A stretch of DNA of 64,000 nt from Dipteronia dyeriana (GCA_032871835.1 CM065297.1:67815253-67879252); one strand, 5' to 3'; positions 22,078 to 35,389 are shown, counted from the stretch's first letter. Notes: generated by a model not told the origin, from the sequence alone. Program-made: numbers and translations.

Positions 22078-25000
22078 ATGACCCTATCCCTAATCAACAT
22101 CCTAAAACATAATACTTTAACTGATGATAATTATGTCACATGGAAAAAGGAAAATTGGGTTGTTGTAAGTTGAAAAACCATAAATTCGTTATGTCTATTC
22201 CTTAACCACCAAACTAATGAATCTATTCAGGAGCATAGAGATAAGTATTAGTAGTGGAAGTCTTCAGATGAGATGGCTAAATGTACATTACATTATGGCC
22301 ATATCTCCGACGTGTTGCAACAACAACATGAAGGAATGGAGACTGCTGCCGATATAGTGATGTCTTTAAAGGAGATGTTTGCTATGAGGTCAAGGATGAC
22401 TAGCAGAGAGGCAGTGACTGCTTTTATGAATCTTAGGATGAAACCTGGACAAGGTGTGAAAGATCACATGATGAAAGTCATAGCACATCTCAACATTGCT
22501 GAACTAAACGGTGCTGAGATAGATGGTGAGACCAAAATTGACATGATTGTTAACTCACTGTCGGATTCCTTTGGTTTGTTCAAAGTTGGACTACACCTTG
22601 AATAATAAGGAATACACCTTGCAAGGCCTGATGCAAGATGTTCAAAGCGGCAAAATGATTCCTGTGAAAGGCAAGGGTCAAGAGATTCATATGGTTGGTA
22701 AAGTTGCTACTGTTAAGACCTATCAGAAGGTCAAGTAACAACAAAAGAAAAAGAAACTTGGGCCTAACTAGAAGGGGTTTTGGGAAAGGAAAAGACTGAA
22801 TAAGAATGAATTCAACTTGCATTTAGGCAATGGAGCGTTGGTGTCTGCTAGTGTAGTGGGAGATATTAGAATCAATTTAGATTCTAGTAGGCATTTAGAT
22901 TTAATAAATGTTTATTATGTACTTGAATTCAAGAGGAATTTAATTTCAGATACTTGTTTAAATAAATTTGGTTATTCAGTTACTTTTAATAAAGCCTTTA
23001 TTATTAGTAAGAATGACAAAATTATTTACAAAGGTACATTGGAAAATGGTTTATTCTATTTACATGGAAATATCTCTCACTTGTTAGACACGAATCAACT
23101 GAACCTAATCATAAAAGAGTAAAATTATCAAAAGATGAAACATACCTATGGCATTTGCGCCTAGGTCATATTAACCTTAATAAGATTAAAATATTGGTAT
23201 GTGACGAACCTCTAAGTGACTTAAAGGTTGATGATCTACCAACTTGTGAATCTTGTTTGGATGGTAAAATGACCAAAAGGTCGTTTACGACCAAAGACAC
23301 AAGAGCCATTGAATGTTTAGGTTTGATACACATTGATGTGTGTGGACCTATGAGCATTCAAGCTAGAGGTGGATATCAGTACTTCATCTGTTTCATGGAT
23401 GATCACTCAAGATTTTTCTATGTGTATCTCATGAGACATAAGTCAGATGCTTTTGACATGTTCAAAGCATTTAAAGCTGAAGTGGAAAATCAGCTTGAGA
23501 AACGCATAAACATCTTGAGGTCTGATCGTGGTGAAGAATATCTATTTGGTGAGTTTCAGCAATATCTTATTAATAATGGGATAATTTCTTAGTTTTCTAC
23601 ACCAGGCACACCTCAACAAAATAGGGTGGTAGAAAGGAGAAATATAACTCTTTTGGACATGGTTAGGTCTATGTTGATTTATTCAACGCTCTCTAATTCT
23701 TTTGGGGATATGCTTTATAAACCGCAATATACATTCTAAACGATGTACCATCTAGGTCGGTTCCTAAAACATCGCATGAGTTATGGACCGGGTGAAAGCC
23801 TAGTTTACAACACTTAAGTATATTTGGATATCCTGCGCACGTGTAAAAATGAAAGAAAGAAAAGATGAAGTCCCATTCAGAAACATGCATATTTGTAGGG
23901 TATCCAAAAAGAACAAAAGGATACTATTTTTATAGTCCTTCAGATCTTAAAATATTTGTTTCGACAAATGTAAAATTTCTGGAAAAGGACTATATGAATA
24001 ATTTTAGGCCTAAAAGTAGAATTGTCCTGAATGAGCTTTTAGGATATACAATTCCACAAGAGGTTTCACAACCAAGCCCAATTGTAAATTCCGTAACAAC
24101 ACAAGATCAACAATCTACCATACCTTATCATAGTGGGAGGGTTGTTAGACAACCCGAGAGATACATCGGTTTAGGAGAATTTGTAGAGATTCTTCTAGAC
24201 GACGATGATCCCTATACGTACAAGGAAGCAATGTAAGATGTTGATTGTCGCCATTGACTAAAAGCAATGAAATCCATAAAAAGTTTTGGATTTATTCAAA
24301 ACCTTGATGAACCATGTGTATACAATAGGATTAAAGGCGACAAGTTGGTTTTTCTAGTTCTTTAAGTTTATGATATACTACTCGTCGGAAACGATATACA
24401 TGTATTGACATCAATAAAAAAATGGTTAGCAAAATAATTTGATATGAAGGACTTAGGAGAAGCAAGTTATATTCTTGGTATCCAAGTCATATGGGATAGA
24501 AAGAATAGAACGATTACATTATCCCAAGCTTCATACATAGATAAAATCTTGCGTAGGTTTTCCATGCAAGATTCCAAGAAAGGTATGTTACCTTTCAGAC
24601 ATGGAATCAAACTTTCTAAGGAACAAAGTCCTAAGAATGAGCATGAAGAGCAATTCATGAGTAGGGTTCCATATGCATCGGCAGTTGGAAGTCTCATGTA
24701 TTCAATGCTGTGTACTAGACTAGATATTTGTTTTCCCATAGGCATAGTTAGTAGTTTTTAATCGAAGCCTGGTCCTGATTACTGGACGGCAGTCAAGCAT
24801 ATTTTCAAGTATCTTAGGAGAATGAGAGATTTTATGCTTGTATATTCTAGAGGGGACTTAATTCCCATTGGGTATACAGATTCAAATTTAGTCAGATTCT
24901 GACTCCAGAAGATCAACATCAAGATCTGTGTTGACTATTGGAGGAGGGGCAGTCATATGGAGGAGTATCTAGCAATCTTATATTGCTGATTCCACCATGG

Positions 25001-25346
25001 AAGCTGAGTATATAGCCGCATGAGAGGCTGCTAAAGAGGTTGTCTGGCTCCGCCAATTCTTGATTGACTTGGAACTGGTTCCTGATGCGAATAAGCAAAT
25101 CACTTTCTATTGTGACAACAATGGAGCAGTGGCTAATTCGAGAGAACCAAGAAGTCATAAGAGAGGGAAACACATTGAAAGAAAGTATCAACTTCTTAGG
25201 GAAATTGTGCATAGGGGTGACGTGACAATTACCAAGATCGCGTCAGCATAAAATCTAGGGATCCCTTTACAAAGGCTTTTCCACAAAATAGTTTTGATAG
25301 GTATCTAGAAAACATAAGGATGAGAGATATGACACATTTTCTATAG
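22078..25346 (+). pseudogene. Ty1/copia gag-pol of element C, with deletions
   Basis: The ATG at 22078 opens a copia Gag (MTLSLINILKHNTL, then the UBN2-like region in 22273-22605). Near 22770-22795 a deletion removes the zinc knuckle and the whole protease active site. GAG-pre-integrase (HLRLGHINL ... CESCLDGKM) and the integrase core (GLIHIDVCGP, FMDDHSRF, TPQQN) follow. Near 24275 a second deletion of roughly 435 bp, judged against element D, removes the N-terminal half of the reverse transcriptase including its first catalytic Asp region. YVDD has become stop-V-Y-D near 24365. RNase H is recognisable to the stop at 25344. Stops and shifts occur throughout. Confidence 0.92.
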
Positions 25347-25360
25347 AGCAAGTGGGAGAT

Positions 25361-27756
25361 TTTTAGGATTACGCTCGATAGTAAGAGTATAATAATGTAT
25401 TTGATAATTTTTTCATATTAATAAAGTGATTTCAGGTTTAAAAAATCTTATAGCATTTATAGTTTAATTAATATAATTGTCAAAAATAAATACTCATAAG
25501 GTCAAAAGACTATGAGAAAAAAAGAATTGTTCATACATCTAGATATGTATAAGGTAGACACAATTCTTTAGTTAGTCTTGAATAATATTCATAACTTAAG
25601 ATAAAAGGTTGGGTGCCTTTGTCTTGTAAAAGTTGTAGATTCTTTTGCTAGCATTTGAGTGGGATCAAATGTGTTATGATGAGTCTAAAATCATCAAAGT
25701 GTGGTGTTTTTGGGCAAAAGAATCTAGTGCACTGGGTGCATTGAATAGGATCACAATGAAATACTTTATCAAGAACCGTCAATAGATAAAAGTTTTTCAT
25801 TTGAAGACAATCTGAGAGTCTATCTTAATCCTGAAATAAATGATGGACTTATGGTTGCAAGTGTTATCATTTGAGCTATCAATGAGTACGATTATAGAGC
25901 AGAGTCTATCCTCGATAGTTTGGTGGTATTCATTTCTTAATCGATAGAAGACTTCATTTATAGATATGGACATCGTGGCTTCATTTATTAAATGAGAGTA
26001 GAATATCATCATATGGATTTTTGAGGTATTGGATATTTAATCTTAATGTTAAGTTTTCATTAATGTCTATTGAAACATAACTTCTGGACAAGTCAAAATA
26101 TCCAAGTTAAAAATGTGGTCATATGAGTAAATATGGTAACTTGGAGAGCTATAGACGGTCTATGAGCTCTTGGCGATTACTGGTATCTTCACGAGGATAC
26201 ACTTTCTCCAATAAAGTTGTCTAGGGTATGAATGAGTAACATCAACTTATTCTAACTTTATTTAAGAGTTCAATTTTAGTTCTTTAGTGGAATGAACTAA
26301 AATTAAAAAGATCGGACCTAAGTGAATCATTTGTTGATTGTGATTGGGTTGTGTCTATTGGAGATTAAATTTAGATAGCCCGCCAAGATCCCCAACCCAC
26401 ACGAACTTGCATGGATCACTTGATATATTCTACTGAACCAATTTAGAGGTCCATCTAGAATTGTATTAAGGCATGTGAACTTGTTTCCTTTTCTAATAAT
26501 AGGTCTAGTTCACATGTGGACTTTTTATAAAGGTCCAATGGATTTAATAAAATAAGAAAAATAATATATTGCACATATACAAGTGTTGGGCGGGAAGGCT
26601 ATTGAGAATAGCTTAATTATATTATTTTTATTTTATTATTTAATTAAATAAAAATTAATTAATTTGTTGATTAATTAATTATTTAATTAAAAGTCAAAAT
26701 CTTTTTCCTAGTAGGAGTTGGTCTCCTAAAATTATACTATTGTTGGTAGTATAATTAATATTAAAGACTATATTTGATAAGTAGATAAATAAAAGGAATT
26801 ATTTATCTAATCAAATTAGGAAGTCTTTAATATGGTTACAAATACACTATTGAGTTGAATTAGGAGTCTTGGTTGAGGAATTTTTTTTTTTTTGAAAATG
26901 AATCTTAACCACTAAGTAAATCTACCTAAGGAAAGGATTCTTAACTACCAAGTAAATCCTTCTTAGGAAAGGATTTGTGATTCTAATCTACATCCTATGA
27001 AATTCGGCCAGCCCATGTATATATACAAAATGATAGATTTCCTTTTAGATAAGGATTCTTAACTACCAAATAAATCAACCTAAGGAAGGGATTCTTACCA
27101 ACCAAGTAAATCATTATTAGGAAAGGATTTATGGTCCTATATATATTTGTGTGTGATTTTCGGCCAGCTTTAAGATTATTAGATTAAAAATTTCGGCCAA
27201 CCAAAGTATTTTCTAAGAGAGAATTTTGCTTGACAAGAGAGAATTTTGAGAGAGAAAAATTTAGTATTTTACTCTAGATAAATTCAATCAACTCTAAGAT
27301 ATAGGGTGTGGAATTCGGCCAAGGAGAAAAGAGAAAAAGAGAACGTTTTTGTTTTTGATAGTATACTAATATCCTTTACATCAAAAGGGTTTTGTGTACA
27401 AAATCAAATCGGGTTCACGCGAGTTTCATTCAAGTAGATTGATAATTCACAAGTGACCGGACGTTCTTGGACTTTTCTCTTGGAGGATATTTGTAACTAA
27501 CAAAGAAAAGATTTTGTTTGTCTCCATCCTCAGGTATACAATTTAGGTGATTCACGTTCGTGATTGGATTGGAAGATCTTGCGGAATTAATTCGGCGCTT
27601 GTTCAATCGTCACGAGAAAAAGGTACGACACTTTTATATACGTCAATTAATCTAGGGTTAAGGTTCTTGTTATTGAAAGGGAAAATTTGTATTTATACAC
27701 AAACCTAATTTTCACTTTTATCATGCTTCCGTTGCGTTTTTGAACCGTTTCCTACA
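25361..27756 (+). mobile_element. 3' LTR of element C
   Basis: 2396 bp, beginning TTTTAGGATTACG after the purine tract GCAAGTGGGAGAT and ending CCTACA. It keeps the duplicated U3 unit and matches the 5' LTR of C better than those of D in the block at 26570-26600. Confidence 0.9.
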
Positions 27757-29254
27757 CAACACACAACACACAAACTGAAATATATTAACAAAAACACAAT
27801 GCGAAAGAACGTCTAAACATGGAGGACAAAATTCCAAAAACTGGTGACTTTTGAAATCGACCTGTATCCGCTCTTTAGTGCATATTTTCAAAACTACTAA
27901 ATAAAACTTGCTCAAAATTTTGTACATAAAACTAAACATAAAGATGCACACTTTTCATTTATAAAATATTTAAAAATTCAAACTGTAAAAGTGTGTAAAC
28001 GGGCGTCGAAGATGGTTCTCGTGCAGATTTCCAAAACAAGGGATCGCCCATGACCATTGGTCTAAGAAACATTCATAACTTTTTAACTCCTACCCAGAAT
28101 TTTATGTTCTTTATATCGTTGGAACCGTATCAAAAAATTAAAGAACACACCGTGGACAAAATAATTTATTTCCTCACCACAAGGTACAGTTTAAATTAAA
28201 CATTTGGCCTCAAAATTTTCAAAACAGGGTACTTTTGCAAAGGTTAAATAAAAACATTAAAAAAAATGAAATGAAAAATGACTCAAATATTGAATCCACA
28301 CCCCCAAACCTAATCTAAACATCGACTTCAATTTTTATGTGACATGAGATGCATGGACAATGAATAAAAGAAGCATGGAGTCAAGAACTCAAACCAACCA
28401 AACCTAGGCATAATCACACACAATCAATGCCCAATAAAAATAAAAAGATTCAAACACGGCTCAATATAAAATAAGGCAATCAAGTTCAATATCACATTTA
28501 AGCACAAACCAACAACAAACATTAACAATTCACAAAATTGAATGGAATAGGGACGAAACAACCCCCAAACCAATTTCTTACAATATGCTCAAAACGTGTA
28601 CAAGTATGTGGATATGTTCCACCCCCAAACCAAATGGGGGTGGTACACTCACATATGTATTCACAATAGCCTTCGGCTTATCCATCTCAAAAATGCATGT
28701 ATCAATAAATGCAAAATCAAAAGAGCCTCAATAAGCACCAATAATATTCATCCCTATCATAAGATAAATCAATCAAATCAAATAAAAACTATCATCATCT
28801 AAATATTCTTCCACACTCATCCCCACATTATCTCATGAAAGCTAGTAAAATTAAAAGGCAAAAATAATGCAGAAATTTTAAAAGTGAGTTTAAGAAAGTA
28901 AAACTGAAGTGCGTTGCCTCCTTGCAAGCTTTTCCTATTTAGGCAAGGCTCTTGCCCTTTTTATGAGCCCTCTTGGCCTACTTGTCCCTCCCAGATGCAT
29001 AGGTTGTTGTTACCTACCAAGAGACAAAGAACCTCACTTGAAGCACAAGCTGCAAAAATCCACTTCCTCAAGAAGCTATAGACAATATGCACACTCATAA
29101 AGCTCATTAGAAAGTTTAGGCAAATAAGATACAAACAAGACATGCATTTGCCAACCCTAACTAGCAACACCACTTCTTATTGAAAACAAACAAACTAAAC
29201 AAAATAAAGAAAATTAAAGCATAAAAATAAGATGCACAAAAGAAGTATTCAACA
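27757..29254 (-). mobile_element. Internal untranslated region of J, right of element C
   Basis: AT-rich sequence with ACCCCCAAACC runs at about 28300, 28560 and 28622. On the minus strand it follows the gag-like ORF and continues, across element C, into 16718-18322. I see no reverse transcriptase, integrase or RNase H motif on either strand. Confidence 0.7.
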
Positions 29255-30650
29255 TTATGTACTTGTGCTAAGGGTGTCATCAACTAAAAGAGGCTTTACT
29301 AAGTTTGGAAACTGAATTTTTTTTTTCACAACCCAAACAAGTTGAGCTGATTTCCCCTTTTTCTTTGCATTTAATCTAACTTGGTTAACCAAGTCTTTTC
29401 TTACCCAAATTTTCTTGGTCCTAGGTGGTCTCCTTCTATTCCAAGGCTTCTCAACCCATATCTTCCTAACATCCCCATAATTCTCCCTAAATTTACAATT
29501 TCCTTGCATGCCTAATCTTGCATATGCATGCCCTAGTGGTCTAGTGTTACCAATTGTAGGACAATGGTGGAATATGGCTATAGGGTTAGAAATGATACCT
29601 TTTTTATGGGCTTTTGTTTGAGGTGGGATTGGAGGATGCTTCCTTTTCCTTTTAGCCTTCTTCCTTCTTGCTTTACTAGGATTTCGTTGTTGATCTTGGC
29701 ACCTGGATTTCCTTGACTTATGGCAATCTTTTCTTCATTTGGAAGTCGAGCCACCTCCTTTATTGCCTCAATTTTTTGCTTAGCTTGTGAAAGTTCCGCA
29801 AGGTGGTCATGTTCCTTCTTCTTCAACATCTCCAAGGCCTTGTCTCTTGTTTCAATTTCTGCTTGCATTAACAGTACCCTCTTGGCAAAGTCCACCTTGA
29901 TCTCCTCTAACTCTTTTAAGGGTGCACTACTTTTGGCTTCAAGGCTCTTCAATTGTATTTCTACCTCCTTGTTCTTGTTAGCAATGTCTTCAATCTTCCT
30001 TTGGAGGGTTCCATTTTCCACCTTGACCGATTCAATCTTGAATGTGAGCTTCTTGTTTTCTTCTTCAAGCTCATCAACCTTCTTCCTTTTTACTTTGAAG
30101 GCCTCATCCTTTTTGCTAAGTTCATCTTTCTCTTCTTCGAGTGCATCTTCTATAAGTTCGAGATCCATCATCATCTTCATTGATAGCCTCGCTAGATCTT
30201 TCAAAGCCTTCACAATGGATTTCTTGTCCACTTCAAGTCTCTCAAATTGTTCTTCCAAATATTTGGTCTTGTTAGAGACTTCTCCATTCATTTTCTTAAG
30301 TGAACTATTTTCTTCTCTTAGCAATTTCACCTCAAGTACGAGTTTATTGTTTAGCCCTTGGAGATTTTCTATCTTGGACACTTTCGAGACTTCCTTGCTA
30401 TTCAGTTCCTTCTTCATGAGTTGTAACTTCTTCTCAAATTCTTCCCTCATTTCTTCTTTTTGTTGAGAAGTTTCCTCTTTCATCTTTCAAAGTGCTTCAT
30501 TCCCCTTTTTCAACCACTCCATGTTCTACATCAACTCTTTAACCATACTCATCAACTCATTTTTCATCTTTATCATCTTGTCTCGTTCCTTCTCAAGGTT
30601 CCTATAATTTACTTCCTCCCTTGATGGGTATGAGACATTATCTTTGATAA
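29255..30650 (-). pseudogene. Gag-like coiled-coil, zinc-knuckle ORF of element J
   Basis: The minus-strand frame 30483-29578 gives 301 residues that are almost entirely Lys/Glu/Leu-rich heptads, a long coiled coil. The same frame extends upstream to about 30650 with two stops (near 30525 and 30488), including YRNLEKERDKMIKMKNEL. After a frameshift the product continues with a decayed zinc knuckle, FHHCPTIGNTRPLGHAYARL at about 29575-29520, in which knuckle positions hold F, N and G. Then come basic motifs PRTKKIWVRKDLV and LVWVVKKK, to a stop at 29255. A coiled coil plus CCHC knuckle followed by W-V-x-K motifs is the layout of SIRE-like copia Gag proteins. No pol follows. Element K has the same ORF. 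A host coiled-coil gene is unlikely, because it sits between LTRs and exists in two diverged copies. Confidence 0.72.
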
Positions 30651-30950
30651 GGTGATAACATCAGTTGGTAAGGTGAGAGAGATGGATCATGGGTGTTGTC
30701 ACAAATAAAGCTTCGTGAGGAATCTATGTCAGACCTCCAACTTCGGTCATATGGATCCTCAATGAGCTCGTGTATAGGCCTGTATTCTGTCTGACGTAAT
30801 CCATAAAATGTGAAACTAAGAAAAACAAAAACAACCAAGAAGTAAAAAGAAACTAAGGAAAAATAAAAACAAATAAGATCTTAACTAATAAAAAGAGATA
30901 ACTAAGATTAGCCACCTAATTAACGCCTTTCCCCGACAGCGGCACTATTT
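30651..30950 (-). mobile_element. Leader of element J with Ty3/gypsy-type primer site
   Basis: The complement of 30930-30947 reads TAGTGCCGCTGTCGGGGA. It resembles TGGCGCCGTTGCCGGGGA, the site used by plant Ty3/gypsy elements of the Athila/Tat group. It lies three bases from the LTR edge at 30951. Confidence 0.78.
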
Positions 30951-32876
30951 TGACCGAGCAATTTTTAGTCATTATAAAATGCTTGTCAAACAAATATTTA
31001 TAAAGTCCTTAGCTATGTCCTTAAAATGTGAAAACAAGTATAATGACAAGCAAGGGTATCGTCTACAGGAAAAGGGAAATCGAATGGCTAAAACTAGTTA
31101 ACTATAATTAAACTAAAACTATGCATGAAAAGGTAAAGATAAATGGTTTTGGTTTCAAATGTTAATTAACTACAATGCAACTACGATTAGGCTAGTTAAT
31201 CTAGCATGCAATTAGTGTTAATGAGAATGAGTGTTAAAATATGATGCTTAGGGCTAAGGAATTGATGGATCACACAAGCAAACAATGGGTGTATTGGTAA
31301 TTAACAAAAATGAACATTAATCTATTGTAACCAATCTAGAGAGTATAACATTGGTTGTATATCCCTTATGGGTTTATACTCTAGAGGGTATAGTATTGGC
31401 TACCCACAAGTGATTATTCATTAAAATGCACATATTACAAATTAAGGGACTAATCTCTTTATAAATTCACCAACCTAGAGGGTATAGCCTTAGTGCTTAA
31501 TCTCTCACAAGCAACCAACCTAGAGGGTATAGTATTGGTCACCCATTTGAAATTAGTTAGAGATTGAGATTAAAATGTCAAGATTTCCCTCGAGGAGGGT
31601 ACTCTTGTTCAATCCTTCAATTTAAATGAGCTTAGGAGAATCGAATAGAGGGTATACCTAATTCTCTACTCAAATAATTTCTAAAACAATTTGTAAAGAA
31701 AGGAGGGTACAATCTAAGACAAACTATTCTTGAAATCAACTAAAATAATGAATGAAACATATTCAATAGATTTAATAAGATAAATACAATTCAATACAAG
31801 CCCAAGGTTCTCACATCAATCCTCTAGTGGGATGATTAGCTACTCATGACAAATACATAAAAATAACTTGAAGATAAGAGATAGAGTAGACCCATGTAGA
31901 GATTCTCCTTCCTTCAAGCTCAAATCAAATCTGCAAGTGTCCTTGAGTAGATGATGATGAATGATGGTTAGATTTTGAGGGGAATGTTAGTTTTTGGGGG
32001 AGAGAAGAGTGGAAGAGTTGTGGAAGAAGTTGAAGAGTTTTCTTTTAATAAGAAAATGGTGTATATATAGGATTGGGGAGGCTAGGGAATGATCAAGGCC
32101 AGAAAGACATATTTTCCCCTCTAAAAATGGATAATTTTCATCCCAAGAGCTGATCCCGTCAAATTCACGACTCTCAGTGCACGGGCAAATGATATGACCC
32201 GCGTAGGACCCACGTATCTGTGCATAGCGGTCAGTAAAATGGGCTTAACTTTCTCTAGAAGACTCGGAATCACTTTCCGTAAAAACTGTTGGAAACTAGA
32301 CTTTCGAGGCTTTCCGAATATATATAGATGAAAGCATGGATCGATTCGAGGAGAGGGATATGCCCTCCAAAGTTGAATGACTTGCATGACCTTTTTACAA
32401 TTTCAGCTCCTTTTGCATCCAAATCTCTTTATTTACTAATTTTTACATCCCCAAACATACTTTGAGCTTAAACACCATCGGTAAGGAATATAGCCTTTGC
32501 TCTTTTTGAATTGCTTTGCGTCCTGCACTAACTATATTGCCTCTGATCTGCTTCCGGGTCTTGATGGTTGCGCGGGTTGTGACCTGCGCATAGACTTGGT
32601 GCTATGTTTTCATATCTCGGGTCTTGTCAAATGCGTGGACATTTGCATGGTTGGTGCACGGATTTAGGACTCACGCAGTGACTTGCACGCTCTAGCTTTT
32701 CTTCACTGATTTTGGCCCTTTTTCACCCAATATTCGCTCTTTTCATCCTTTCTTCTGAAATGTACCTAATTGCCTGCAAACATAACCAACGAGACATAAG
32801 ATATGCAAAAACAACTGAAAGTGAGACAAAGTCAATGGAATTGAGGGCCAATTTATATGACAATTTTGGCACGATC
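30951..32876 (-). mobile_element. 5' LTR of element J
   Basis: 1926 bp; minus-strand ends are TGATCGTGCC and CTCGGTCA. Its U3 end is repeated at 15874-16717, and its start matches the K LTR at 34056. A short degenerate repeat CTAGAGGGTATA recurs at about 31330, 31380, 31470, 31530 and 31653. No coding region was recognised. Confidence 0.82.
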
Positions 32877-33562
32877 AGGCAAAGAGGAAGCCAGCAAAGC
32901 TCCGTCATCACCGAAAAAGCACCAACACGGTTAGGTCAAGCTCCAATGGAGGCCTAGAATGGTCGGTAACAATATTGATACTGAAATATACCTCACCAAT
33001 TGAAGTAGCAAGCACCATAATTCAATGACCTCTATGAGGCACCTAGCCAGGGCAACATACAGGATCATAAATATGCTCCAACATGTATTAAACCGATACA
33101 TGCATGCAAGTCAAGTCATTGAAACTAAAGAGGAAACAATCTTATCTCCCACCAAGATATCCTTGAATCCGTTGATCAGCCAAAGTCAACGTCATTGAAA
33201 CATAACATCCCATCTAATAAATAGGAATTTGATTAAGTGATTTATAGAATAACCAGTTAAACTAACAATCTACATTATAAATACGTCTTGGCATGCATGA
33301 AGACAAAAATACAACCACCAACGGGCATTTTGTCCACTTATCGACAGGCACGAGGTTTCCACCTCTAGTCCATTTAGAAAGATAGAGAAAATTTGAGCAA
33401 TTTGCACCCTTTGCAATCAACGAGGTAATAAATCAGTGCAATTTCTATCATACATCTCCTTTAGTGTTTAGTTATTGTCTCACCTCTTTCTTAACACCTA
33501 ACCCTGGTATCGAGTGTACCTATCCCGAATATTCCTCACTTTGAGGGAATTTTCAGTTAATA
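32877..33562 (+). mobile_element. Second part of the G2 3' LTR
   Basis: It matches 7316-8128 of the G2 5' LTR, from GGCAAAGAGGAAG through TCGACAGGCACGAGG to the terminal GAATTTTCAGTTAATA. About 280 bp of LTR (7034-7315) are absent between this part and the one ending at 15873. Confidence 0.78.
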
Positions 33563-34055
33563 ATAAATTTTCTTAGGGGAATTTTCTGAGACTCACTTTA
33601 ACTAAGTGCCTCGATGACTTGGTACCCCGTCACCTGACATGCCTAATTCCTTATACTTTATAGATTTTAAGCTTTCCGTATGTTAACTAAAAATTTAGTT
33701 TAGGTGAGGAATCTCAGTTAACACACTCAGAGCCACAATTTTGGAGAATCACAGTCGAGGTAGGTACCTTCGGTACCAATTTCATGTGCGAAAATGGACA
33801 AGATTAATGAAAGAAATAATAGTGTGATATATGATATTATTGATCAATTGAAGTAATGAATATAACAAAAAAGTAACAATATTGCGGTGCGAAACTCTCA
33901 TTCTCAGTCTCTCAAGCCTAACTAGTTTGGAGGTGGTGAACTCATATCTATCGATAAGTGGGCACAACTCTCAATTGTGATGGCTAAGAATTTTTTTCAT
34001 CTTCTTAAATTGTAGTGGTTATATTTATATTTAAACCCAAAACTACTAGGGCTTT
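33563..34055 (+). other. Unassigned spacer, possibly the end of the G1 3' LTR
   Basis: No gene is visible. AATCTCAGTTAACA at about 33709-33722 looks like another Tat LTR end. Together with 6441-6916 this may be the G1 LTR that G2 split. The remainder to the K LTR is AT-rich and unrecognised. Confidence 0.35.
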
Positions 34056-35386
34056 TGATCGAACCAAAATTGTCATATATTTTGGCTCTCAATTCATGAA
34101 CCTTTATCTCGTTTTTGGATGATTTTGTTTATCTTATGGCTCATTTATTATGTTTTCAGGTAATTAGGTATATCTTGGACAATCGGACAGAGTATGCGAA
34201 TTTATGCGGAGAAAGGGGCAAGAATGGAAGCATATTTCAAGGTAGTGCATAGGTCCTGCGTAGGCCATCACAAACGCATCAACCACACACTTAGAAGGAA
34301 TAAGAAAGTAGGAAAATGTGCGGTCCATGCATCGCATAAAAACCGGGGATGGGAAACAAAGCATCAGGTCAATACGTGGGTCCCAAACCACGTATTTGTC
34401 CGTCCATTTCACTAAACCCGGGAGCTAGAAATCGAAGTCTCAGGTCATTGAACAGGACCCAAACCTCACACTAACCTCGCAATTTACGCATCAGGAAGCC
34501 ACATCAACAATTTTTTAGACCTAAATCAAGAATCCTATAAATACAACTTTTAAAGATTTCAAAAACTCTCTTACACTCTCTAACAGATGCCTAGAGACCC
34601 ATTCATAACCATTTTTCTCTCTCTAGATCTAGGAATTCATTTCTCTTAAAAACCCACTCAATTCACAAACCATCCATATCATTTACTCAACAAAAGGAAT
34701 CTAGGAGACTATTTTTGGAGCTTCAAGAAGGAGGAATCATCTATAGGTTTACTTCTATTCTCTTCTAGGTGCCTAAACTAGCTAAGTTGAATGAATTGGA
34801 TATGCAGTGAATATGCCCTTCCTGCATATTTGGGTCTTAATGGTAGATATTGGATTGTGAATATGCCCTTCTAAGCCATTCCTTACCATAGAATTTGTCT
34901 AAGTCTCAAGAGTGACTCTCTTATAAGTCGACCTTGTAGTTGAGCAATAGACAGTTGACGTGGATAAAGTCTTTGAGTCTCCAAATTCAGTCTAATAGTT
35001 GTGTGTGAGCATCGTTGACTCCAAACCACTCTATTGGATAAATTGATCTATATTAATAAAATGCGTAACATTGAAATAATGGATACCCTTAATTTATATT
35101 GTGATTGCATCATTCTCCATACTATCACATTTATATCTTTCATCACTAGCTGGTTGCAATTAGAGTAGCTAGGCTTAGTTATATGTAGTTAATTTCACTT
35201 AACAACCATTACAATTTACTTTTCGTTGCATATTAGATTAGAGTAAATTTGATCATTTAAGCATAACACGATCTTTGTGGAAGATACCCTTACTGGCTAC
35301 TATATTGTTTTCAATTTGAGTACAAATCAGGTTTTATAAATTTTGTTTGACAAGTTATTTTACAAATACAAAATGGCAACTTTTCA
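34056..35386 (+). mobile_element. 5' LTR of element K, a relative of J
   Basis: It starts TGATCGAACCAAAATTGTCA and ends TTTTCA, 1331 bp. The first ~110 bp align with the minus-strand start of the J LTR (TGATCGTGCCAAAATTGTCA), and the end aligns too (TTGTTTGACAAG ... TCA). The frames 34164-34412 and 34194-34415 overlap each other on opposite strands and are not supported. Confidence 0.78.
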
Positions 35387-35389
35387 AAA

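Larger units (their letters stand above)
18323..27756 (+). mobile_element. Family-A Ty1/copia element C, full-length but dead
   Basis: Order: LTR 18323-20774, primer site 20777-20789, leader, gag-pol remnant 22078-25346, purine tract 25348-25360, LTR 25361-27756. It is 9434 bp, inserted in element J. The flanking bases TAACA (18318-18322) and CAACA (27757-27761) look like a target-site duplication with one mismatch. The LTR starts are decayed, TA on the left copy and TT on the right in place of TG. These changes and the damaged ORF suggest it is older than element D. Confidence 0.92.

Noticed and set aside
29720..30466. 248-residue plus-strand frame rich in Ser, Phe and Leu
   Set aside because: It is the exact antisense of the coiled-coil ORF of J. 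Lys/Glu codons read backwards give Phe/Leu/Ser, so the long open frame is a shadow.
6917..33562. GATAA/ATAAA as the target-site duplication of G2
   Set aside because: The five bases on the two sides do not match well and the right terminus is decayed, so no duplication is claimed.
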